A stretch of 64,000 bases of DNA from Daejeonella sp. H1SJ63 (GCF_029360775.1 NZ_JARKMZ010000002.1:1-64000), one strand, 5' to 3'. Positions 43,222 to 51,867 are shown, counted from the stretch's first letter. The notes: a model not told the origin generated them from the letters alone. Numbers and translations are program-made.

Positions 43222-44292
43222 ATGTCTGAGAAGCAAGATGTATTGAAGGAGCTTTTTTCAGTTATTAATAAACTGATTCTGGCGATGGCTTTGTTGATTT
43301 TAATCATAATTGCCATTCCTGTAGGCTATTATATTGGTAAAATGCCTAAAAGGCCTGTTGTGAAACTGGAGGATGCTCCGGTAATTGTTTCCGAACTTAA
43401 GAAAGCTGTTGTTGAATATTGGATTGCTCCGGATGTGAGTACAATTGCTGATGCAGTGCAAAAGGAAGAGGTTGAGTATGGCAAGGAACTGATTGCCCAT
43501 ACTTCCAGATATCTTGGTCCGCAGGGTTCAGTTATGCAGATCAGTAATGGTATGAATTGCCAGAATTGTCATCTTCAGGCAGGAACTGCAGTATTTGGCA
43601 ACAACTATGGATCCGTAGCTTCTCAGTATCCTAAGTTCAGAGCCAGAAGCGGAACAAAAGAAAGCATTGAAAAACGAGTTAACGATTGCTTTGAAAGAAG
43701 TTTGAATGGGAAAGCACTGGCTCCTGAAAGCAAAGAGATGAAAGCAATTGTTGCTTATATCAATTTCCTTGGGACAAATGTGCCTAAAGGGGAAAAGGCT
43801 GCGGGGTCCGGATTTAAGGATCTGGCTTATCTCGACAGGGCAGCAGACCCGGTTCTTGGAAAAGCAGTTTATACCGGTAAATGTCAGAGCTGTCATCAGC
43901 CTGATGGATCCGGAGTACTGAATCCTGATAAATCAGAATATACCTTTCCTCCTTTATGGGGAAAGAACAGCTATAATGATGGAGCGGGTTTATACCGTGT
44001 TTCAAACTTTGCCAAATATGTGAAAAACAATATGCCAATGGGGGTAACTCATGAAAGTACGGTTCTCACTGACGAGGAAGCATGGGATGTAGCTGCCTAT
44101 ATCAATTCTCAGCCGCGCCCGCATATTAATGTTCCGAAAGACTGGCCTGATAAATCAAAAAAGCCTGTCGATCATCCTTTTGGGCCTTATTCAGATAAGT
44201 TTACTGAAAAGCAGCATAAGTTTGGGCCGTTCAAACCAATTGTAGAAGAGCAGAAGAAAAAATCTGAGGCTGCCGGCAATTCAAAAGTATAA
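43222..44292 (+). CDS. tsdA: Thiosulfate dehydrogenase TsdA-like dihaem cytochrome c
   Basis: Periplasmic dihaem cytochrome of 356 aa held by an N-terminal anchor (about 17-37). Haem 1 binds C113-x-x-C116-H117 (CQNCH). Cys156 in RVNDCFERSLNGK aligns with the unusual cysteine axial ligand of TsdA and SoxA. Haem 2 binds C221-x-x-C224-H225 (CQSCH), with Met271/273 (NMPMG) as possible ligand. PPLWGKNSYNDGAGLYRV and AWDVAAYINSQPRPH are TsdA blocks. TsdA interconverts thiosulfate and tetrathionate; direction here is unknown. The likely electron partner is not in the window. Confidence 0.87.
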   Translation: MSEKQDVLKELFSVINKLILAMALLILIIIAIPVGYYIGKMPKRPVVKLEDAPVIVSELKKAVVEYWIAPDVSTIADAVQKEEVEYGKELIAHTSRYLGPQGSVMQISNGMNCQNCHLQAGTAVFGNNYGSVASQYPKFRARSGTKESIEKRVNDCFERSLNGKALAPESKEMKAIVAYINFLGTNVPKGEKAAGSGFKDLAYLDRAADPVLGKAVYTGKCQSCHQPDGSGVLNPDKSEYTFPPLWGKNSYNDGAGLYRVSNFAKYVKNNMPMGVTHESTVLTDEEAWDVAAYINSQPRPHINVPKDWPDKSKKPVDHPFGPYSDKFTEKQHKFGPFKPIVEEQKKKSEAAGNSKV

Positions 44293-44320
44293 GATCAAAG
44301 AGATTTAACGACAATAATAA

Positions 44321-46009
44321 ATGGAAAACAACCGGAGAGATTTTATAAAGAAGGTAAGCACTATGGGTGCAGGGGCTGCTCTGGTTTCTGCCAGTCCATT
44401 GATTTCATTTGCAGAAGAAGCAGAGTCAGACCAATCAAATTTGTCTGAAAATAAAGAGTTTACCATATCAATTCTGCAAACTACTGATGTACATTGTCAG
44501 GTTCATCCCCATGATGAACTGTTCTGGGAAAACGAAAAGGCTGTTTTTCGCAAAACCGGTGGTTATGCACACCTTGCTTCTTATTTGAAGAAGGAAAAAA
44601 AGAAGAACCCCAATACTTTTATAGTAGATACCGGTGATATGTTTCAGGGAAGCGAGCTATCGGTTAAAACTACCGGCAAAGCGATGGTTCCTGTTTTGAA
44701 TAAGTTGGGCTATGATCTTTATCTTCCCGGCAACTGGGAGGTAATCTATTATAAAAAAGCGATGCAGACTCTTCTGGGATCTTTAACTGCTCCAAAGGTT
44801 TGTGCTAATATGTATCATGATCTTGGTAATGGTAAAAAGGGGGAGTTAATTTTTCAGCCCTACCATATCTGGACAGTTGGAGGTGTAAAGATTGGATTTT
44901 TGGGCTATACCGATCCTTTAGTTCCTTTAAGACAATCGCCAAATTATAGTAAGGGGATCATTTATACCAGGCCTGAGGATAATCTGGCTCACTATGTGGA
45001 TGTTTTGCGTAATCAGGAGCAGTGTGCATACGTATTATTGCTTTCGCATCTGGGACTTTCGCAGCAGATTCATCTGGCAAACCTTCCTGAATGTGAGGGA
45101 GTTGATTATATACTTGGCGGAGACACTCATGAGCGTGTAAGAAAGCCTGTTCAGTGCAAATATTCGAAGGTTGTAGAGCCCGGGGCATTTGGTTCATTTG
45201 TTGGTAAACTTGATCTGACCATTAAAGGTGGTCAGGTGATAAAGGATACTTATTCACTCGTGGAAATAGGTGTTGATCAGCATAAAGCAGATAAAGAAGT
45301 TTCTGAACTGATCAAAAACTCCGAACTGCCTTTTGAAGAAGATATCAACAAGATTGCAGGATACAGCACCCTGCCGCTCTACAGATACTTCGTTATCGAA
45401 AATACCATTGATACCATGATTCTTGATGCTCTGAAATGGAAAGTTTCTGAAGCGGATATTGTGCTTTCAAATGGTTTCAGATTTTGCCCTCCCAAGGCTA
45501 CTCCTGATTCAACCGGTAACATTCCGATCACAAATGGCTATATTTTCGACATGCTTCCTGTAGATAGTACGGTCAGAACAGGTTCTGTTACCGGAAAACA
45601 AATTTTCGAATGGCTTGAAAAAGAGTTGAATAATGTTTTTGCAAAAGATGCATCTCAAAGATTTGGTGGATGGGTGATTAAGTTCAAGGGGATGAACATC
45701 AGTTTTAACGCTTATGGTGAAAATGGCAAAAGGGTACAAAGTGCCGAAGTGAATGGAAAGGCGCTTGATCCTGAAAAAATGTACAGGATATGTGCCTGTG
45801 AACGCGATGGAGACCCTGCAGATATGTTATGCCGTATGCGTGGAGTAAAAGATGCCCGTAACACGCCATTTACGCTACACTCTGTTTTAAAAGAATATTT
45901 AAGTGTATATTCACCTGTAACTCCAACACCACCGGTGTCAGCAAAAGTATTGGATGCTCCGCAGTCATTACTGACTCAGGTTACAGGGGTGGATTATCAG
46001 TTTACCTAA
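44321..46009 (+). CDS. SoxB-like sulfate thiol esterase (5'-nucleotidase fold), Tat-exported
   Basis: A 562-aa dimetal hydrolase. The Tat leader is NNRRDFIKKVSTMGAGAA. The metallophosphatase domain has TTDVHCQ (D56, H58), VDTGDMFQGSE (D103, D106), GNWE (137-140), LLSHLG and GGDTHE. GNWE instead of the 5'-nucleotidase GNHE is the SoxB hallmark. The C-terminal 5'-nucleotidase_C domain (about 370-540) has GGWVIKF. SoxB hydrolyses the sulfonate from SoxY-bound thiosulfate, yet no SoxYZ is in this window, so its carrier is unclear. A plain nucleotidase remains possible. Confidence 0.84.
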   Translation: MENNRRDFIKKVSTMGAGAALVSASPLISFAEEAESDQSNLSENKEFTISILQTTDVHCQVHPHDELFWENEKAVFRKTGGYAHLASYLKKEKKKNPNTFIVDTGDMFQGSELSVKTTGKAMVPVLNKLGYDLYLPGNWEVIYYKKAMQTLLGSLTAPKVCANMYHDLGNGKKGELIFQPYHIWTVGGVKIGFLGYTDPLVPLRQSPNYSKGIIYTRPEDNLAHYVDVLRNQEQCAYVLLLSHLGLSQQIHLANLPECEGVDYILGGDTHERVRKPVQCKYSKVVEPGAFGSFVGKLDLTIKGGQVIKDTYSLVEIGVDQHKADKEVSELIKNSELPFEEDINKIAGYSTLPLYRYFVIENTIDTMILDALKWKVSEADIVLSNGFRFCPPKATPDSTGNIPITNGYIFDMLPVDSTVRTGSVTGKQIFEWLEKELNNVFAKDASQRFGGWVIKFKGMNISFNAYGENGKRVQSAEVNGKALDPEKMYRICACERDGDPADMLCRMRGVKDARNTPFTLHSVLKEYLSVYSPVTPTPPVSAKVLDAPQSLLTQVTGVDYQFT

Positions 46010-46023
46010 AACTTGCTTTAATT

Positions 46024-46470
46024 ATGAAAAGAATTATCTTTTTTGTGATATTATCAGTATTCGCAGTTAATATCCAGGCGCAAAGTGTACAAAGTCAGAA
46101 CACTCCTGATCCCCGTGCCGCAGCATATAAATCATTAAAAATAGTTTTTCAGCTTACATCTGCAGATACGGTGATTCACCAAACATTAATGTCTCAGCTA
46201 AAAAATTACTTCAGTGTTACCCCTGATCTTAAGGTAGAAGTAGTTTGTCATGGTGGTGGACTGAATATGCTGTTGAAAAATAGTTCAGTAGTTCAAAAAG
46301 AGATCAAAGCTTATGCAGACAAAGGTGTAGATTTCGTGGCCTGTGAATTTGCAATGAAAAAGCGTAATGTAGGTAAAGATCAACTCATTGATGGTGCCGG
46401 AACGGTAATTTCAGGAGTACTTGAAATTGCTAAAAAACAGCAGGATGGCTGGAGCTACATCAAGCTCTAA
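46024..46470 (+). CDS. Exported DsrE-like sulfur carrier protein
   Basis: A 148-aa protein with a Sec signal (about 1-21, NIQAQ) and a DsrE/F-like domain: KIVFQLTSADTVIHQTLMSQL, VVCHGGGLNMLL (Cys about 80) and ADKGVDFVACEFAMKKRNV (second Cys about 104). DsrE-type proteins carry persulfide on cysteine, usually in the cytoplasm; this one is exported and could serve TsdA or the SoxB-like enzyme as a periplasmic carrier. Confidence 0.84.
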   Translation: MKRIIFFVILSVFAVNIQAQSVQSQNTPDPRAAAYKSLKIVFQLTSADTVIHQTLMSQLKNYFSVTPDLKVEVVCHGGGLNMLLKNSSVVQKEIKAYADKGVDFVACEFAMKKRNVGKDQLIDGAGTVISGVLEIAKKQQDGWSYIKL

Positions 46471-46505
46471 AACCCTAAAACCAAATCTTAATATCGATTT
46501 TGAAT

Positions 46506-47936
46506 ATGAAAAACTTCATATATGGGATTCTATTATCCTTAATTTTTGCACTTCCAGGGATGGTAATGGCCCAACATCAGGACATATCTGAACGCCCGGA
46601 AATGTATAAGGGCAAGGAACCGGTTGATGCAGATAGTACTACTGTCCTTGGGGCTTTCAAAGGTGGAACAGTACAGGGACACTTCAGATATTTCAATATG
46701 TATACAGATAATCAGAAAGATTTGACTGATTATTATGCCAATGCTGCAGGCGGTGGTTTACGCTTTGAAACAGCACAGTTTCATAATTTTCAGTTTGCGA
46801 TCAGTGGTTTTTACATATTTAATATCGGATCATCAGATTTGACTAAGCCCGATCCTCAAAGCGGACAGCTCAACAGGTATGAGATCGGATTATTTGATAT
46901 TGAAAACGCTTCCAATAAAAAGGATATTGACCGGCTTGAGGAGTTTTACCTGAAATATAATTATAAAAAATCTTCAATCAAACTCGGACGCCAGTTACTG
47001 AATACCCCCTTTATTAACCTTCAGGATGGCCGTATGCGTCCAACAGGAGTTGGGGGCCTGTGGACTGAGATCCGCGAAGTTAAGAATGTCAGGATTGAAG
47101 GAGGATGGTTGTATTACATTTCTCCGAGAAGTACTACCAAATGGTTTAATATCGGAGAGACTATGGGCATTTATCCTTCCGGCCTTAATCCGGATGGAAC
47201 TCCGTCAGATTATGCAGAGCATATTGACAGCAAGGGTATTGCACTGGCTGGTGTTCATTATAATCTGAGCAGGGATTTTAAGCTTCAGGTCTGGAATATG
47301 TATACCGAAAATGTTTTCAACTCGGCAATGCTTCAGGCCGATCTGAGTCTGCCACTAAAAAATAATTCTAAACTATTGTTTGCAGCTCAGCTTATCAGGC
47401 AGGATGCAATAAATCAGGGAGGTAATCATGATCAGCAGCATACCTATTTCCAGGAAGGAACAGGTTCACTAAGTTTTGGGGCGAAGCTGGCCTTGAAAAA
47501 AAAGGACTGGGAAACTTCACTGAATTATACCCGGATCACAGCCGGGGGGCGTTATCTGATCCCACGGGAATGGGGCAGAGATCCCTTCTTTACATTCCTC
47601 CCACGGGAAAGGAATGAGGGATTTGGGGATGTGCATGCCATTATGGCGAAGATTGATTATAAAATTCCGGCATCAAGACTGAAGACATCTCTGGCTGCCG
47701 GATATTATGATTTGCCGGATGTAAAAAATTACAAATTGAATAAATATGGTATGCCTGCATACACACAGATAAATACAGATTTTAGATATACCTTTGCTAA
47801 AGGGCTTAAGGGACTTGAAGCTCAGTTATTGCTGATTGCCAAACTGAAAAATGGCGAAACCTATGGTAATAACAGGATGCTGATCAACAAAGTAAACATG
47901 TGGCAATCTAATCTTGTATTAAATTTTCATTTCTGA
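46506..47936 (+). CDS. OprD-like outer-membrane porin
   Basis: A 476-aa beta-barrel protein. Signal peptide MKNFIYGILLSLIFALPGMVMAQ; ATG 46506 is preferred over an in-frame TTG two codons upstream. The barrel has the pattern of OprD-type specific porins: GTVQGHFRYFNMYTD near the N-terminus, LGRQLLNTPFINLQDGRMRP, ALAGVHYNLSRDFKLQVWNMY and a C-terminal WQSNLVLNFHF ending in an aromatic residue. It probably admits a sulfur anion or small organic acid. It overlaps the regulator gene by 1 nt. Confidence 0.78.
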   Translation: MKNFIYGILLSLIFALPGMVMAQHQDISERPEMYKGKEPVDADSTTVLGAFKGGTVQGHFRYFNMYTDNQKDLTDYYANAAGGGLRFETAQFHNFQFAISGFYIFNIGSSDLTKPDPQSGQLNRYEIGLFDIENASNKKDIDRLEEFYLKYNYKKSSIKLGRQLLNTPFINLQDGRMRPTGVGGLWTEIREVKNVRIEGGWLYYISPRSTTKWFNIGETMGIYPSGLNPDGTPSDYAEHIDSKGIALAGVHYNLSRDFKLQVWNMYTENVFNSAMLQADLSLPLKNNSKLLFAAQLIRQDAINQGGNHDQQHTYFQEGTGSLSFGAKLALKKKDWETSLNYTRITAGGRYLIPREWGRDPFFTFLPRERNEGFGDVHAIMAKIDYKIPASRLKTSLAAGYYDLPDVKNYKLNKYGMPAYTQINTDFRYTFAKGLKGLEAQLLLIAKLKNGETYGNNRMLINKVNMWQSNLVLNFHF

Positions 47937-48571
47937 TGACAACAAATCTTGACAGGCTAAAAACGATTTTTGAACCTCAATTAATTCAGGAAATTCAACA
48001 GTTTGGGATCTTTCAGACCTTTAATGATGGTGATCTGATTATGGATTACGGTAAATATGTCCGTATGATGCCTATTGTGCTGAAAGGTACAGTAAAAGTT
48101 TACCGTTTGGATGAGAAGCAGAATGAGATCCTGCTATATTACCTGTCAGATAGTGAAAGTTGCTCAATGGCTTACAGTTGTTGTCTCGAAGCAAAAAAGA
48201 GTGAAGTGAAAGCGGTTGCAGAAGATCAGGTTGAACTTATTGCAATCCCTCATGTTAAGCTTGATGATTGGCTCTGTACCTATCCTAGCTGGAAGAATTA
48301 TATTATGCGCAGTTTCAATGAGCGTTTTATTGAATTGCTTAAATCAATAGAAAGTATTGCTTTCCATAAACTTGATGAGCGCCTGATCTCTTATTTGAAA
48401 GAGAAACAACGTCATACCGGCTCAAGTGTAATCAAGGCATCCCATGGGCTTATAGCGGATGAATTGGCCACTTCGAGAGTGGTTATATCCCGTTTACTGA
48501 AACAGCTGGAGAATGATAAGAAGATTATTCTTTACAGAAACGAGATAAAATTACTGGCCTCCTTCTCTTAA
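47936..48571 (+). CDS. Crp/Fnr-family regulator of the sulfur genes
   Basis: A 211-aa regulator. Residues 1-115 form a cNMP-type beta-roll without the arginine and glutamate pair of cAMP-binding CRP. It contains Cys76, Cys82, Cys83 and Cys114, with SCSMAYSCC (75-83) as a thiol-rich strand. The helix-turn-helix (about 169-191) has recognition helix TSRVVISRLLKQLE; R181, V182 and R186 take the positions of CRP Arg180, Glu181 and Arg185. As the last gene of the operon that carries site 4, it probably controls its own expression. An iron-sulfur FNR N-terminus is absent, so thiol sensing is more likely. Confidence 0.87.
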   Translation: MTTNLDRLKTIFEPQLIQEIQQFGIFQTFNDGDLIMDYGKYVRMMPIVLKGTVKVYRLDEKQNEILLYYLSDSESCSMAYSCCLEAKKSEVKAVAEDQVELIAIPHVKLDDWLCTYPSWKNYIMRSFNERFIELLKSIESIAFHKLDERLISYLKEKQRHTGSSVIKASHGLIADELATSRVVISRLLKQLENDKKIILYRNEIKLLASFS

Positions 48572-48724
48572 TAATTATTGTTTTCAGATCATAAACAATA
48601 ATCTCACCTTACTGAAGACAGACTGAATTATAACTATTCTAATTGTGGAGCTAAATAGTTCTATTTAAAAAATTTGCGATATTGCTTTTCGAACCTGTAA
48701 TAATCCGGGAATCGATTTACAGCA

Positions 48725-50128
48725 ATGAAGAAATTTTTAGACGAGAACTTTTTACTTGAGACTGTTACAGCTCAGACCCTTTATCATGAATATGCCGCAG
48801 GCTTACCGATTGTAGATTATCACTGTCATTTGCCTCCTGATCAGATTGCTATGGATTCTAATTTTCAGAATCTAACTCAAATCTGGCTGTATGGTGATCA
48901 TTATAAATGGCGTGCCATGCGTGCAAATGGCATATCCGAAAAGTATATTACGGGAGATGCCAGTGATTGGGAAAAGTTTGAAAAATGGGCTGAAACTGTT
49001 CCTTATACCTTCAGAAATCCACTCTACCACTGGACTCATCTTGAACTTCAGCGTTATTTTGATATTCATGAGATTCTTTCTCCGGCAACAGCCAGAAAGA
49101 TTTATGATGAATGTTCTGAAAAACTGAGAACCCCTGAGTATTCAGTAAGGAATCTGATAAAAAAGATGAATGTACACAGTATAGGAACTACTGACGATCC
49201 CCTGGATGATCTTTCTCATCATCATAAAATCAGTTCAGATGGCTTTTCAGTAAAAGTTTTGCCTTCTTTCCGTCCGGATAAGGCTATGAATGCGGATAAT
49301 ATTGCTGAATTAAACAAATATATCCTTCAGCTGGCAGGCATTAGTGGTCAGCAGATTTCAACATTCAGAGAATACCTTTCAGCCTTAAAAAGCAGGCACG
49401 ATCATTTTGCTGCAAGAGGTTGTATCGTTTCAGATCATGGTTTAGAGCAGATTTATTGTGAGGAATATACAAATGCTGAAATTGATCAGATCTTCTCCAA
49501 AATACTCGCTCAACAGGATTTGACTTATGCAGAACGACTGAAGTTCAAGTCATGTATGTTGTTTACCCTGGCACTTTGGGATCATGAGAAAGGCTGGGTA
49601 CAGCAGTATCACCTTGGTGCTTTAAGAAATAATAATTCAAGACTGCTTTCTGAGCTTGGCCCTGATACGGGTTTCGATTCGATCGGAGATTTTTCGCAGG
49701 CTGCAAGCCTTTCCCGCTTCCTTAATAAGCTGGACTCAGGAAATCAGCTGGCAAAGACAATTATCTATAATCTGAACCCCGCAGATAATGAAATGATTGC
49801 AGCCATGTGCGGCAATTTTCAGGATGGAACAGTTGCCGGAAAGGTACAGTTTGGGTCTGCATGGTGGTTTCTTGATCAGAAACAGGGAATGATCGATCAG
49901 ATGAATGCTTTATCAAGTATGGGTTTATTAAGTCAGTTTGTAGGCATGCTTACTGATTCGAGAAGTTTTATGTCTTATCCGCGACATGAATATTTCAGGA
50001 GAATTCTATGCAACCTGATCGGAAATGATGTTGAGAAGGGTGAATTACCAAATGATATCGAATGGTTAGGTAATATGGTTGCAAATATTTCTTACCATAA
50101 CGCTAAAAAGTATTTCAATCTTGGCTGA
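48725..50128 (+). CDS. uxaC: Glucuronate isomerase
   Basis: Uronate isomerase of 467 aa (E. coli form is 470). It converts D-glucuronate to D-fructuronate, and galacturonate to tagaturonate, in the cytoplasm. Amidohydrolase-like barrel with the metal motif DYHCHLPPDQIA near the N-terminus, STTDDPLDD-type block (here GTTDDPLDDL) after strand 4, LPSFRPDKAM, FWDHEKGW-like segment and TDSRSFMSYPRHEYFRRILC near the C-terminus. It heads the hexuronate region; fructuronate reductase and kdgK are not seen in this window. Confidence 0.96.
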   Translation: MKKFLDENFLLETVTAQTLYHEYAAGLPIVDYHCHLPPDQIAMDSNFQNLTQIWLYGDHYKWRAMRANGISEKYITGDASDWEKFEKWAETVPYTFRNPLYHWTHLELQRYFDIHEILSPATARKIYDECSEKLRTPEYSVRNLIKKMNVHSIGTTDDPLDDLSHHHKISSDGFSVKVLPSFRPDKAMNADNIAELNKYILQLAGISGQQISTFREYLSALKSRHDHFAARGCIVSDHGLEQIYCEEYTNAEIDQIFSKILAQQDLTYAERLKFKSCMLFTLALWDHEKGWVQQYHLGALRNNNSRLLSELGPDTGFDSIGDFSQAASLSRFLNKLDSGNQLAKTIIYNLNPADNEMIAAMCGNFQDGTVAGKVQFGSAWWFLDQKQGMIDQMNALSSMGLLSQFVGMLTDSRSFMSYPRHEYFRRILCNLIGNDVEKGELPNDIEWLGNMVANISYHNAKKYFNLG

Positions 50129-50141
50129 GAAGATTGTTTTT

Positions 50142-50586
50142 GGCTATGCAGTTTCGCTTATTTTGGAGTATAGCGACAATTTTACACGCATTTGTTAAGA
50201 CCACTTTGGGATAGTCGGGGCATTCCCTTGCATTACTGATCTTCACCTTGATGCGGATCTTTTTCAATGGGCCGGATCATTACAGGAATTGGAAGGTCTG
50301 CTTATCAGGTATGGCAGGCAAACATTTTGACTGCGGTTTCTGATATGTTCCCTGAAATTTCAACCTGGGAGGTGATCTGTACCGGAGGAATGTGCGGTGG
50401 TTTGGGTAACATTACAGTTGCAAAAACTGTCTGAACATTGCTTGTTATAATAAGGTATCAGGCCATGTTTAAACAGGCTATTATTTGTTTTTCATGTTCT
50501 GCGACGCAGCATACCTGATTGCCTGGTTCTAAATGTTCAGGATTTTGGTCCCAAAAATGACACTGATTCAGGCTGAAATTAAATAG
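50142..50586 (+). pseudogene. Decayed ExuT-like hexuronate transporter
   Basis: Fragments of an MFS hexuronate transporter lie in several frames. GYAVSL (50142-50159) and FWSIATILHAFVKTTLG then stop (50161-50214) match helix 2-3. QVWQANILTAVSDMFPE...GGMCGGLGNITVAK (50267-50434) matches the helix 9-10 loop. GYYLFFMFCDAAYLIAWF (50473-50532) and LVPKMTLIQAEIK (50533-50586) match the C-terminus. The intact paralogue at 54676 has FWSIATMLHAIVGSLFG and AWSANLFTLTTDMFP at the same places. Frameshifts, stops and loss of the middle show it is dead. The remaining spacer to 50722 holds nothing recognisable. Confidence 0.85.
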
Positions 50587-50722
50587 GCTGTTTAGTCGGG
50601 CTCAATTACTGTTGCGTAATATTTGCATAATTGACAGCTTTATCCTACTTTTCAATATGCAGATTCTAAGGCATGATTTAGTCCGAAGAGTTTGATAAAG
50701 TCATGTATAAATTATCTAAAAT

Positions 50723-51754
50723 ATGAAATCAGAACAAAATCGCAGATCATTCATTAAGGCTACAGCACTTACAGCTGCTGGAATAGGAATAGGAGCGGAA
50801 AGCTTTGCGAAAATCTTTAATTCACCGGCTAATCTCGCCGGAAACAGAATAGGTATCATCGGATTGGATACCTCACATAGTATTGCATTTACAAAGGCAT
50901 TAAACGGCCCGAACCCAAACCCTGAGTTTGGAGGATATAAAGTAGTTGCAGCCTATCCTTATGGTACTAAAACCATAAAAAGCAGTACAGACCGTATTCC
51001 GGGATACATTGAAGATGTAAAGAAACTGGGAGTTGAGATTACTGACTCAATTGCTGATCTTTTAAGTAAAGTAGATTTTGTTCTTCTTGAAACAAATGAC
51101 GGCCGCCTTCATCGCGAGCAGGCTATGCAGGTAATTAAGGCAGGTAAGAGATTCTTTATTGATAAACCAATCGCTGCTTCGCTGGCAGATGCTTCTGCGA
51201 TTTTTGATGCTGCTAAAAAGGCCAATGTTGGTGTTTTCTCTGCTTCATCCCTGAGGTATTCAGTAGGTGCGCAGGAGATTGCAGGAGGTAAACACGGGAA
51301 GGTTCTTGGAGCAGAAACATATAGCCCATGCCACCTTGAGAGTTCACATCCAGATCTGTTCTGGTATGGCATCCATGGTGTGGAGTCGCTTTTTACAGTA
51401 ATGGGTCCCGGTTGTAAACAGGTTGTCAGAATCAGCACTCCTGATGCAGATGTTGTTGTGGGTACCTGGAATGATGGCAGGATAGGAACGTTCCGGGGTG
51501 TGCGTTCAGGTAAGCTGGGGTATGGGGGTACAGTATTCGCTGAAAAGGGAACTGTTCAGATTGGTGAATACGGAGGGTACAATCCTTTATTAAAGCAAAT
51601 CACTGATTTCTTTACAAGCGGAGTTGTTCCGGTTAATTCAGTAGATACTCTTGATATCTGTGCATTTATGGAAGCTGCTGATGAAAGTAAACGCAAAGGA
51701 GGAACTCCGGTAACCCTTGCTTCTGTGTATGCTAAAGTGCCTAAAAGTAAATAA
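50723..51754 (+). CDS. Tat-exported Gfo/Idh/MocA oxidoreductase 1
   Basis: NAD(P)-dependent sugar oxidoreductase family protein of 343 aa. Tat leader QNRRSFIKATALTAAGIGIGAESF. The Rossmann domain starts RIGIIGLDTSHSIAFTKAL, lacking the usual GxGxxG. FIDKPIAAS supplies the EKP-like lysine (D-K-P). The C-terminal domain continues to KGGTPVTLASVY. It probably oxidises or reduces a sugar derivative in the periplasm, where a tightly bound cofactor would be needed. First of three consecutive Tat-leader paralogues. Confidence 0.86.
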   Translation: MKSEQNRRSFIKATALTAAGIGIGAESFAKIFNSPANLAGNRIGIIGLDTSHSIAFTKALNGPNPNPEFGGYKVVAAYPYGTKTIKSSTDRIPGYIEDVKKLGVEITDSIADLLSKVDFVLLETNDGRLHREQAMQVIKAGKRFFIDKPIAASLADASAIFDAAKKANVGVFSASSLRYSVGAQEIAGGKHGKVLGAETYSPCHLESSHPDLFWYGIHGVESLFTVMGPGCKQVVRISTPDADVVVGTWNDGRIGTFRGVRSGKLGYGGTVFAEKGTVQIGEYGGYNPLLKQITDFFTSGVVPVNSVDTLDICAFMEAADESKRKGGTPVTLASVYAKVPKSK

Positions 51755-51798
51755 CAGATTTTTTTAAAAGATGAAACCATCATGATTTTGCCAAAACC

Positions 51799-51867
51799 CG
51801 CCGGCAGGCCTGCCTACCGGCAGGTAGGCCTGCTTGCCGCAGGCAGGCCTGTCTACCGACAGGTAGA
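51799..51867. repeat. GC-rich palindromic repeat (REP-like)
   Basis: In the 145-nt gap between two oxidoreductase genes lies a run of small palindromes: GCCTACC-GGCA-GGTAGGC, CTGC-TTGCC-GCAG and CTACC-GACA-GGTAG, with repeated GGCAGGCCTG. It is far richer in G+C than its surroundings. This is the form of a REP/mobile palindromic element; whether other copies exist cannot be seen here. Confidence 0.8.

Noticed and set aside
43528-43896. Antisense open frame of 122 codons over tsdA
   Set aside because: It is opposite the haem-binding region of a clear gene and has no recognisable features.
44321-46009. Plain 5'-nucleotidase/UDP-sugar hydrolase for the SoxB-like gene
   Set aside because: GNWE in place of GNHE, the Tat leader and the sulfur neighbours favour SoxB, although nucleotidase activity cannot be excluded.
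50267-50434. A real 55-aa gene in the uxaC downstream spacer
   Set aside because: Its sequence is the helix 9-10 piece of a hexuronate transporter, flanked by other pieces of the same protein in other frames, so it is part of a pseudogene.
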